Below, one piece after another: positions 7,333 through 14,903 of a stretch of 58,070 nt of DNA (position 1 is its first letter; each line of letters starts with the position of its first letter). The position numbers were made by a program, and so were the translations under genes. This DNA comes from Idiomarina sp. (GTDB lineage Bacteria; Pseudomonadota; Gammaproteobacteria; Enterobacterales; Alteromonadaceae): assembly GCA_020832105.1 (NCBI GenBank), contig JAFIFH010000019.1:1-58070 (forward strand). Reading direction: 5' to 3'. The notes below the pieces were generated by a model that searched no databases, had not been told where the DNA came from, and saw nothing but the letters and a program-made list of their open reading frames with translations.

Positions 7333-8257
7333 TCAAACCGATTTCACGCAGGCGCTCATTGAGGTAATCATCTGCGGTAATGGGATCAAATTGTTTCGGG
7401 TTGTCTTCGCTATGACAGGTTTCCAGTGCATCAATCACCACGTCGGGGTTAAAGTGCAAAAAGAACGGAATCGAGTAACGCGATTTATGGCTGTGAGGCG
7501 CAGGCGGGTTGACCACCCGGTGCGTGGTTGATGGCAGCACGCCATTGGTCAGGCGCTGTAACATGTCACCTACGTTACAGATAATAGCACCGTCAATAAT
7601 GGTCACTGGAATCCATTCACCAGATTTAGCCAGTACTTCCAGGCCAGGTTCCCGCGAGCCCACCAATAAGGTGATCACGTTAATGTCTTCATGGGCGCCA
7701 GCACGCACTGACGGTGTTCCTTCGTCAATAATTGGTGGGTAGTGCAACGGGCGTAGAATTGAGTTGCCCATATTGACCCGGCTATCAAAGTAATCTCGTT
7801 CTTCGCCTAGATACACTGCGATGCCTTGCAATACCCGGCGCCCCAGCTTATCTAGTTCCGCAAAAATATTGAGCATGCGGGTTTTGAATTCAGGTACTTC
7901 CTGTGGCCACACATTTGGCAGCAGTTGCGGGTATGCTGGCTCGCCCTCTACCTCGCGGCCCACATGCCAGAATTCTTTTAAATCTACATGCTGTGCATCT
8001 TTGGCAATCTCAGTACCAAATGGGGTATAGCCACGCGCGCCACCCTGACCTGGTTTGTGATATTGCTTTTTAATCTCTTCCGGCAAATCAAACAGCTCAC
8101 GGCTGATATCTAGCGCGTCATGAATAATATCAGTGTCGATACCATGTTGAGTTAACGCAACGAAGCCATTAACCTCGTAACCTTCACCAATGGTTTGCAC
8201 AAAACCTTCAAAGTCGCTGTCAAAGCGACTCATATCCACATGTGGAATAGAGCTCAT
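7325..8257 (-). CDS. Isopenicillin-N-synthase-family 2-oxoglutarate/Fe(II) oxygenase
   Basis: The 310-residue enzyme has the double-stranded beta-helix metal site of the family: H189 and D191 in GAHEDINVITLL and H246 in STTHRVVN. The 2-oxoglutarate-binding arginine and serine are R260 and S262 in RYSIPFF. The N-terminal DIOX_N part includes LTQHGID. Such enzymes hydroxylate or oxidise small molecules. The substrate cannot be read from sequence, and the name does not mean antibiotic synthesis. AAGGT lies before the ATG at 8257. No operon partner is seen. Confidence 0.9.
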   Translation of the reverse strand: MSSIPHVDMSRFDSDFEGFVQTIGEGYEVNGFVALTQHGIDTDIIHDALDISRELFDLPEEIKKQYHKPGQGGARGYTPFGTEIAKDAQHVDLKEFWHVGREVEGEPAYPQLLPNVWPQEVPEFKTRMLNIFAELDKLGRRVLQGIAVYLGEERDYFDSRVNMGNSILRPLHYPPIIDEGTPSVRAGAHEDINVITLLVGSREPGLEVLAKSGEWIPVTIIDGAIICNVGDMLQRLTNGVLPSTTHRVVNPPAPHSHKSRYSIPFFLHFNPDVVIDALETCHSEDNPKQFDPITADDYLNERLREIGLIK

Positions 8258-8364
8258 ATTGTTACCTTTGCTTCACTTCAAATATATGCTGGCATTGTAA
8301 CCCAATGCATTTCACGGCACACTTGATTCATACTAATTAATCGTAATTTGCTGAGTGAATTCTG

Positions 8365-8754
8365 ATGAGTGCTTCATCATCCAAACCGTCCATGTTTCAA
8401 CTGCGCTGGTTCCGAACGTTCGTAGTCACTTTAGCGCTGTTTTTCGCTATCTTATTTGTGCTGCCGTTGCTATATGAGGTTTTCGTGATTGCCACCCCTG
8501 CAATGGATCCTGCAACCGAACGCACCTCGCGTAGTGCAGTGCAGGCAATTTCGAATATTTTCTCCTGGGTTATTCTAATTCTGGGGATGCTGCTGGCCTG
8601 GCGCCAAAGGCAAACCCTTGCGCGGCGTGAGTATGTGCATAAGCGTATCCTCGAGCGTCGGCGTAGCAAACGTCAGCAAGCCATGCAGGCCCAACGAGAA
8701 AAGCTTTACGGCAAGAAAGTTAAAAAGCCGAAGCCAACCTCCATCGACCCCTAA
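8365..8754 (+). CDS. Small two-span membrane protein with basic tail
   Basis: No family recognised. The 129-residue protein has two hydrophobic segments, TFVVTLALFFAILFVLPLLY and AISNIFSWVILILGMLLAW. A strongly basic tail of about 45 residues follows, with many arginines and lysines (RKRILERRRSKRQQ-like) that would lie in the cytoplasm. Orientation with both ends inside is likely. The start at 8365 has no clear ribosome site. A long hairpin terminator follows the stop. It is convergent with the phosphatase gene and shows no link to it. Confidence 0.65.
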   Translation: MSASSSKPSMFQLRWFRTFVVTLALFFAILFVLPLLYEVFVIATPAMDPATERTSRSAVQAISNIFSWVILILGMLLAWRQRQTLARREYVHKRILERRRSKRQQAMQAQREKLYGKKVKKPKPTSIDP

Positions 8755-8773
8755 TATCACCACATAACTTACT

Positions 8774-8810
8774 AAAAAGGCGCCAGGTCATCTCTGACCT
8801 GGCGCCTTTT
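8774..8810. terminator. Bidirectional Rho-independent terminator
   Basis: A perfect 12-bp stem, GGCGCCAGGTCA with TGACCTGGCGCC, around a TCTC loop, with five A on the left and four T on the right. It separates the convergent genes ending at 8754 and 8834 and should serve both. Confidence 0.9.
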
Positions 8811-8833
8811 ACATTGCACTCTCACAGTAGCAA

Positions 8834-10294
8834 TTAGTCGCCTTTACCTGATACGGGTGCGTGAATCAGCTCAGTGCCGTTCCAACAGCGCGTTTCCCGC
8901 ATGGGTGAAGGATTGGTACAACGAATCTCCGGCGTGTCCGGTGCTTTGTCCGTGACACTCACCGCACCATCCTCGTTACGCACCAGGTCGAAGGCATCGT
9001 AGAGCTCGCCGGTCACCGTAAAGGAGCGATAGGCCAGCGTGTCAGCAGTAAAGTCAATCACCTGAAACAACTGCACATCCTCGGCATTACGATTCATCGA
9101 TTGTTCAGCCTGCTCGCTGACCAGGTACATCTTCGGCCCAGCCACAGAAACCACGTACATCGGGCCACTCGCTTCAGGGTCTGCAGCCACACCAATATCA
9201 TGTCCGCGGCCATAGGTGTGATCATGCCCTTGCAAGACTAAATCAACACCAAACTCTTCATACACTGGCTGCCAATAATTACGCAGTGGTGGGTTGTCTC
9301 GACCCAGCGACACCGAGAACATCGGGTGGTGATGAAATGCGATGGTCCATTTATTCGGGTTGTCAGCCAGGATTTCGCGCATCCAATCCGCTTGCAGCCT
9401 GGCTTTCTCATCGCTTTGCAGTGCTTCTGTTGAATCCAGTGCAATGTAACGCACACCTTGGTAGTCAACGTAGTACACGGTGTCTTGCAAACCTTCAGGT
9501 CCATTCCCTGCAACCTTGAACTGCGCTGGCCAGTGCTCAACTAAATGGCGGTACTCATGCTCGTCTTCTACAAATTCGTGATTACCTGCTGCTGGCAGCT
9601 GACTCACCGACGCACCCATCCAGCCCGCTGAGTCAAACCATTCACCCCATTCATCATCATGTACACCGTAGCGTGAGTTGACTAAGTCACCGGCGTACAG
9701 CATCACTTTGGCCCGTGGCGCAGTGAGAATGGCTTCGCGCACGGTGCGTGAATAATGCGAGCGCACCGCATTTTGCGCATCACCAAAGTACAGTGCGGTG
9801 TAATCTGCAAATTCGGTGGCCGGTGTGCGAAACTGATACCAGTCACTCCAGGTGTTATCACCCGCTACCCGATAAGCGTACAAAGTATCTGGCTGTAGTT
9901 CATCAAGAACCACCTGATGATGGTGTGCAACACCATTTTCAGTTTCCAACACGGTATAGTCACCGGTTACCTGATAGGCGGTTAAATGCAATCCAGGGGT
10001 ATTCTCGGCACGACTAATTTGTACAATAGAATGTTCCACTGCACTATTGGTGCGCCAGCTCACGCTGTGTTCGGTGGCCGAATTCTGACCTGGTAGCAAT
10101 ACCACTCGCTCTGGAAAAGCGGAGACCTCATAACGCTTAACGCCGTCAGGAACCAGCGTGTTTGCCTCTGGGTAATCAAGGCTTGCCGATGCCGCAGTGG
10201 ACACGAAAGCCGCCATACACAATCCAGATATCAAGAATAGTCTGCTGGTACTACGTTGATGATTGCGCAACGTCGCTGTTTGTTTGTGATACAT
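8834..10294 (-). CDS. Secreted purple-acid-type metallophosphatase
   Basis: The 486-residue protein starts with a basic stretch and a signal peptide (LFLISGLCMAAFVSTAASA), then a fibronectin-like N-domain typical of purple acid phosphatases (about residues 50-158). The calcineurin-type core follows. Its metal ligands are visible as GDAQ (D172), GDLVNS (D203), GNHE (N238, H239), AFHHHP (near 322) and GHDHTYGR (356-363). It should release phosphate from organic esters in the periplasm or outside. The receptor, the histidine phosphatase and PhoB-like boxes upstream in the same block support phosphate scavenging. The receptor's terminator lies between, so it may have its own promoter. Confidence 0.85.
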   Translation of the reverse strand: MYHKQTATLRNHQRSTSRLFLISGLCMAAFVSTAASASLDYPEANTLVPDGVKRYEVSAFPERVVLLPGQNSATEHSVSWRTNSAVEHSIVQISRAENTPGLHLTAYQVTGDYTVLETENGVAHHHQVVLDELQPDTLYAYRVAGDNTWSDWYQFRTPATEFADYTALYFGDAQNAVRSHYSRTVREAILTAPRAKVMLYAGDLVNSRYGVHDDEWGEWFDSAGWMGASVSQLPAAGNHEFVEDEHEYRHLVEHWPAQFKVAGNGPEGLQDTVYYVDYQGVRYIALDSTEALQSDEKARLQADWMREILADNPNKWTIAFHHHPMFSVSLGRDNPPLRNYWQPVYEEFGVDLVLQGHDHTYGRGHDIGVAADPEASGPMYVVSVAGPKMYLVSEQAEQSMNRNAEDVQLFQVIDFTADTLAYRSFTVTGELYDAFDLVRNEDGAVSVTDKAPDTPEIRCTNPSPMRETRCWNGTELIHAPVSGKGD

Positions 10295-10336
10295 AGGCTG
10301 AGGCCCTTATTATGCTGATTAATCAAATTCAAAAGC

Positions 10337-10361
10337 AAAAGAGGCTCTATTGAGCCTCTTT
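10337..10361 (-). terminator. Terminator after the TonB-dependent receptor gene
   Basis: GAGGCTC (10341-10347) and GAGCCTC (10352-10358) form a 7-bp stem around TATT, flanked by AAAA and TTT, so it can work both ways. On the minus strand it follows the receptor stop at 10373 by some 12 bases and stands between receptor and phosphatase genes. Confidence 0.8.
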
Positions 10362-10372
10362 ACTCCTAAGCG

Positions 10373-13228
10373 TTAGAAGTTAGCGCGTACCCCAACCATA
10401 TAGGCACGACCAAACTGTTCATGCTCATATACCCGGCTGCGTTCTCCCTGGAAGCGAATTGCCTTGCTGTCCGTCAGGTTGGTCGCTTCGGCAAACACTG
10501 AGAAGTTTTCGTTCACTGCAAAGCTAGCGCTGAAATCCAGCGTGCCGCGCTCGTCCCAGAACACATTCAATGACGGGTCAGCGGTGTCGAAGGCGTCTAC
10601 GTATTCAGAGCGGTAGTTATAGGCTAACTGCGAACTAAAGCGCTGAGTATCATATTGCAAACCAAGGTTGTAGGTGTGCTTGCTGGTTCCGGCCAACTGG
10701 GTTGTGCCGATACCGAACGGTAAGTCAGCTTCTGAATCGGTGTAGGTGTAGTTGGCGATAAAGCCAAGGCCAGACCATGCACCCGGTAAGAAATTTAACG
10801 ACTGCTGCCAGTTCACTTCAAAACCATAGAGCTTACCGGATTCACCGTTTTCAGGGCGAACCAGGTTAAAGCCCGCAAACTCACCTTCCTGCACCGTCGA
10901 GCGTGCTTTAAAGATAGGGTCTGTCAGGTCTTTATAGAAAAGGCCTGCTGAAATTAAACCAAGGGGTTCAATATAGTACTCCGCCATCAAATCAAAGTTA
11001 TGAGCGTAAGTAGGGTTAAGATCCGTGTTACCAATGTCCAGTGTTCCGCGACCTGATGCCCGGTCCTCAACGATAAAGTAAGGTACCAGATCCTCGAAGT
11101 TCGGGCGGCTCAAACCGGTGCTGTAGGCCGCACGCAGAATGACCCCGTTGTCCAGCTCGTGGCGCAGGTGCGCGCTTGGGAACAGCTTGGTGTAGGCATT
11201 GCTTTCAAATACCGGTACCGCTTGCTCGGTGTCCTCGTCAAACTCATTGGCGCGACCTGAGGTTTCAGTGCGCTCTGCACGAACCCCAAGCAACACGGTG
11301 GTTTGCTCCCATTCCATGGTCGTCATGGCGTAAGCGGCGTAGGTATCTTCTTCGGCTTGATAGTCTGAGGTAACCGAGGCTGCGGTGCGTAACTGATAGT
11401 CTTCGTTCTCGAACACAGAACCATACAGGTCGGCAAAGTTTCGTACCAGTTTGAAGCCGTTATTATAAAAGCCGTCAAAAGGTTGCGAACGCGTACCAAT
11501 CACGATATCGGCAAAATCAGGTGCACCCTCTCCTTCGCCGTTACGGAATCTGAATTCGTCATTTGATTTCTCTTTCAGACGGATTTTCGCACCAAACTTA
11601 TTCGTTACATACGCATTACCCCAAGTGGTGGGTAAGCTTAGGTTAACGGTATAAGCCTGCTCAGTTTCGTCCGATTCACCAAAGCGACGTTCATAGCGAC
11701 GGAACGCATAATCCTCGAGCGGGAAATCAAAGTTATCCTGCACCACATTATTGTCACCATCGAGAATTTCAAAGGTAGGTAAATCTGGGTTGCTGAAATC
11801 ATATGCCATGGCCGGTCGTGAGGTTTCACGATAAATCAGGTAGTCGCGATCCGGGTATTTCTGCCCAGCGGTGGAGTAAGCAGCAGAGAAGTCTATCGTG
11901 GCGTTATCAAAGTGGTGACGACCACCAAACACCGTACTATTAATAGTATTGACGAATGTACGATTACGTAACTCTTTGTCAAAAGTGGTCCGCCCGGACA
12001 CGCCGGTGACTGAATTTGAATCCGGGGTAAAGCGGTCCCACGACACTTCAACGGTGTCGCGCATTTCACTGTCTTCGAAGCGAGAGTATGTGTGCGACAG
12101 ATAAAGATTAGTGTTGTCAGTTGGACGGAAGTCCACTCGACCTGTAGCACCCGTGCGGCTACGTTTTACTTCATAATCCTTGAATTCAGTGGTTTCAGGA
12201 ATATATTCACCGTTGTCCTGCAATACCCACTCATGCTCAATGTTATCAGTGACTCGATTGGTTTCGCTGTGATTCACCGAGAACAACACACCAAGATTAT
12301 CCTGACTGCCGATACGGTCACCAAAAGTAACACCACCCCGATATGCACTGCCGCCACCTTTTTCATTCTCACCTAAACCAAGGTGAGCACGCAGTACGCG
12401 ACCACGGCTGTCCAGCGCACCTTGAGTAACGATATTGATGTTACCGGCAATGGCATCTGCGTCCATGTCTGGGGTAATTGCTTTGGTCAACTCCAATGCA
12501 GAAATCACGTCTGCTGGAATGGTGTCCAGGTCGATGGCGCGGGTTCCACTGTCCGGCGACGGTAAGACAACCCCGTCGATGGATACGTTAGAGAATTCAA
12601 GCGGGGCACCGCGTACGTTGACGTATTTACCTTCGCCCTGGTCTCGTTGAATAGATGCGCCTGGTAAACGCTGCATCGACTCGGCAACGTTATTGTCCGG
12701 GAAACGACCTAAGTAGTCTGAAGAGACCACTGATTTGATATTATCAGCAGCACGTTGGGCATTGAGTGCGCGCGCCTGGCCACCGCGGCCGCCGACAATC
12801 TGGATGCGCTCGATGGCAGCATCCTGTTGCGGTTGCTCTAGTGTCAGGCTAATGAACTGACCACCTTGTGCACTGACCTGGGCATCAATAAGCTGGTTCT
12901 CAAAACCTAAATAATCGACCACCAGTTGATAGTCGCCAACGTCAAGGCCGTCAAAGCGGAAGCGACCCTGACGGTCGGTAGTGGTTTCACGATTGGTGCC
13001 CTGTAAACGAATAATCGCGCCTTGCACGAATTGTCCGTTTGGGTCTGCAATTTCTCCGCGAATGGCCGGGCTGTTAATCGCCTGAGCTGAGGCAGAGATG
13101 AGGTTGAAGTTGCCAGCGCTCTGCCCAGCAAAAGCAGCACCATGACCAGCGGCAAGGGCCGCAGAGATAGTCAGTGCGAGAATGGTTTTTTTAGTTTTAT
13201 TGGTTGTATTGCTAGCGTGTATCGACAT
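10373..13228 (-). CDS. TonB-dependent outer-membrane receptor with N-terminal carboxypeptidase-like domain
   Basis: The 951-residue protein has a signal peptide (ILALTISAALAAGHGAAFA) and a CarboxypepD_reg-like domain (IRGEIADPNGQFVQGAIIRL to GDYQLVVDYLGF). The plug domain includes RFPDNNVAESMQRLPGASIQ, and a large beta-barrel ends in the typical aromatic terminus (VGVRANF). This build fits the TonB-Xanth-Caul type, which imports large or charged substrates. Flanking phosphatases suggest an organic phosphate such as inositol phosphates, but this is inference. I prefer the ATG at 13228. An upstream ATG at 13270 lies inside a possible -10/PhoB region. Confidence 0.9.
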   Translation of the reverse strand: MSIHASNTTNKTKKTILALTISAALAAGHGAAFAGQSAGNFNLISASAQAINSPAIRGEIADPNGQFVQGAIIRLQGTNRETTTDRQGRFRFDGLDVGDYQLVVDYLGFENQLIDAQVSAQGGQFISLTLEQPQQDAAIERIQIVGGRGGQARALNAQRAADNIKSVVSSDYLGRFPDNNVAESMQRLPGASIQRDQGEGKYVNVRGAPLEFSNVSIDGVVLPSPDSGTRAIDLDTIPADVISALELTKAITPDMDADAIAGNINIVTQGALDSRGRVLRAHLGLGENEKGGGSAYRGGVTFGDRIGSQDNLGVLFSVNHSETNRVTDNIEHEWVLQDNGEYIPETTEFKDYEVKRSRTGATGRVDFRPTDNTNLYLSHTYSRFEDSEMRDTVEVSWDRFTPDSNSVTGVSGRTTFDKELRNRTFVNTINSTVFGGRHHFDNATIDFSAAYSTAGQKYPDRDYLIYRETSRPAMAYDFSNPDLPTFEILDGDNNVVQDNFDFPLEDYAFRRYERRFGESDETEQAYTVNLSLPTTWGNAYVTNKFGAKIRLKEKSNDEFRFRNGEGEGAPDFADIVIGTRSQPFDGFYNNGFKLVRNFADLYGSVFENEDYQLRTAASVTSDYQAEEDTYAAYAMTTMEWEQTTVLLGVRAERTETSGRANEFDEDTEQAVPVFESNAYTKLFPSAHLRHELDNGVILRAAYSTGLSRPNFEDLVPYFIVEDRASGRGTLDIGNTDLNPTYAHNFDLMAEYYIEPLGLISAGLFYKDLTDPIFKARSTVQEGEFAGFNLVRPENGESGKLYGFEVNWQQSLNFLPGAWSGLGFIANYTYTDSEADLPFGIGTTQLAGTSKHTYNLGLQYDTQRFSSQLAYNYRSEYVDAFDTADPSLNVFWDERGTLDFSASFAVNENFSVFAEATNLTDSKAIRFQGERSRVYEHEQFGRAYMVGVRANF

Positions 13229-13273
13229 GTGGTTTCCCATCTGGTTGGTTGCGTTCAGATGGGAGGTCATAGT

Positions 13274-13324
13274 AGGTATTAAATATGACAGTTCGGGTTC
13301 AGCTGCGTGACGTTACAGTGACAT
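13274..13324 (-). promoter_or_regulatory. Two PhoB-box-like sites before the receptor gene
   Basis: Reading on the minus strand, ATGTCACTGTAACGTCAC (13324 to 13307) has two TGTCA/CGTCA repeats spaced 11 bp, the helical-turn spacing of a Pho box. CTGTCATATTTAATACCT (13291 to 13274) has one perfect half-site. Each matches the 18-bp consensus at about 10 positions, so they are weak alone. The much better box before the neighbouring phosphatase lends support. Confidence 0.4.
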
Positions 13325-13346
13325 TTTTATTAACCGTTGGTCAGGT

Positions 13347-13406
13347 GTAGGGCAGGTTTCACCTGCCGGTCCACCATTGTGCAGCGTCAGGCGGAGCCTG
13401 ACCTAC
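13347..13406. repeat. 60-bp palindromic intergenic repeat, copy 2
   Basis: It starts GTAGGGCAGGTT and ends GAGCCTGACCTAC. The length is the same as the copy at 1041-1100 and the ends are alike. The half at 13351-13366 folds as GGCAGGT-TTC-ACCTGCC with a compensated stem, since both arms differ from copy 1 and still pair. The right end overlaps the stop codon of the histidine phosphatase gene. It lies between that gene and the receptor promoter. Confidence 0.75.
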
Positions 13407-14809
13407 CCTAGATCCAAATGATGGATCTCAGTCAAGCATCGCTTGATTTCGCTGTACTGATAAAAATAGGACCCGTCATCAACCGCGGTGCAAGCAGTCG
13501 GAAACGCGACTTCAGCTTCGTTATGCAGCATTCGAACGAGTAACTCTGAGTCTGTCTCAGCGGCGAAGATCTCCCATTGCACGTTGGCGGACATCGGCGA
13601 TACGATAGCTGCGCGCCACGGATTAGTCTCATAGGTATAGAGCATGTCAGGTTCAACCGGCAGCTCCGTGTCGGCTAGTTGTAGCCAGGTCGCAATGGGC
13701 ATCGTCACCTGGGCATGGGTAAATCTAAGGCTCGCTAACGGCGCATCTTCCGGTGCTTGCTGTAACTCGTCTATTTGGGCAAACATCTCCAAAAACAAAG
13801 CGTCGGCACCACGATAGGTTATATCCTCTCCCACAAAACCAGAGCCTCGCCCATAGAATGAATCAGCGTCATCCACATACGCCAGCCAGCTAGCATGCTC
13901 TGGTAGCAAGAACGGGGTCATATCAATCTCTTCATCTGCCGCCAGGTTAGGCGCAATCACATATAATCCATGCAATGCAAAGAGCGCATCGAGGGCATTG
14001 TTAATCTGGTCCTCGTCGTCAGCTTGGGCACTAAAGCTATAGTCTCCAGCCTGTAAACGCGCGACGAAATCGTCATTGAATAAACGTTTCATGGCTTCTT
14101 CTGCAACACGCTGTGTGCGATCCCCCCCCTCTATTTGCGCCATTGCTGCCACTAAGCGAGGGTCATTGTCACGATAATCGTCGTATCCTTCTGAGCCTTC
14201 CGCCTTGTGAAAATACACCGTCTGCGGGCTTGGATAAGCAGGTTGAATACGCTCAGCCAGGTGCGGTTGCTCAGCCACTAATTGCTCAACGAACGCCTCA
14301 CCACTTTGCGCTGCACGAGAGCGCCCGGAATGGGTAACAAATATTGGCCGGCTGGCCGCTGCCTGCGGATTAAAAAGCGCACCGTGGCGTTGCAGGATCC
14401 GCGATGCCATCTGCGCATGTTCCTGGCGGCCCAGTGTACTGATTTCACCATAACCTAACTGTTGATGAACCCTCAGCATTGCGTCCAGGGCTGGCTGTAA
14501 CTCTCTGCCTAATGCGGTCAAGGCGTCCTCAGATTCAGCCTGTTGCCATAACTGCATCATCAAATCATCATCATCAGCACTAGATAGCCCGCGGGAACCA
14601 TGTCGAGCCACATGCTGCAGCATCACGATCTGATATCCGTCGGGCACCGACGAATAGGTGGATGCGTCCTGACGGGGCTGGTATGGCGTTTTGCTGGTCA
14701 GCGTGGTGTCGATAAACTCAGCTGGTTGAGCCTGTCCGGAGCAGCCAGCAGCGGTTAAAATGCCAGCACATACGGCAATGGATAAAAAAGATAAAGGGCG
14801 TAAACGCAT
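13403..14809 (-). CDS. Histidine-acid-phosphatase-family lipoprotein (MINPP/phytase-like)
   Basis: The 468-residue protein has a lipoprotein signal ending TAAGC (C23), so it is likely outer-membrane anchored. The catalytic histidine phosphatase motif is RHGSR at residues 69-73, in QHVARHGSRG; the second arginine site is SGRSR (161-165). The second-half motif is THAQ (H365-A-Q), closer to the HAE form of multiple inositol-polyphosphate phosphatases than to the HD of classical phytases. It probably removes phosphates from inositol phosphates or similar esters. A good PhoB-like box precedes it. The change of E to Q in the proton-donor motif is unusual and could alter activity. Confidence 0.85.
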   Translation of the reverse strand: MRLRPLSFLSIAVCAGILTAAGCSGQAQPAEFIDTTLTSKTPYQPRQDASTYSSVPDGYQIVMLQHVARHGSRGLSSADDDDLMMQLWQQAESEDALTALGRELQPALDAMLRVHQQLGYGEISTLGRQEHAQMASRILQRHGALFNPQAAASRPIFVTHSGRSRAAQSGEAFVEQLVAEQPHLAERIQPAYPSPQTVYFHKAEGSEGYDDYRDNDPRLVAAMAQIEGGDRTQRVAEEAMKRLFNDDFVARLQAGDYSFSAQADDEDQINNALDALFALHGLYVIAPNLAADEEIDMTPFLLPEHASWLAYVDDADSFYGRGSGFVGEDITYRGADALFLEMFAQIDELQQAPEDAPLASLRFTHAQVTMPIATWLQLADTELPVEPDMLYTYETNPWRAAIVSPMSANVQWEIFAAETDSELLVRMLHNEAEVAFPTACTAVDDGSYFYQYSEIKRCLTEIHHLDLG

Positions 14810-14855
14810 AGTAGTCTCGTCTTTGAGTCAACAAAACCACGCAGGTTACGCCCTC

Positions 14856-14887
14856 ATTATGTCATTAAGGTGACACATTCATGACAT
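14856..14887 (-). promoter_or_regulatory. PhoB box and -10 element before the histidine phosphatase gene
   Basis: On the minus strand ATGTCATGAATGTGTCAC (14887 to 14870) matches the Pho-box consensus CTGTCATAAATCTGTCAC at 15 of 18 positions, with the two TGTCA repeats exactly 11 bp apart. CATAAT (14861 to 14856) follows after eight bases, about where a -10 box stands in Pho promoters that lack a -35. The start codon is 47 bases further on. This gives the gene its own promoter, separate from the peptidase upstream. Confidence 0.65.
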
Positions 14888-14903
14888 TCATAAGTGAGCT
14901 AAT

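Noticed and set aside
7325..8257. Antibiotic (beta-lactam) synthesis from the isopenicillin-N-synthase-like gene
   Set aside because: The family name covers many 2-oxoglutarate oxygenases. No other beta-lactam gene is present.
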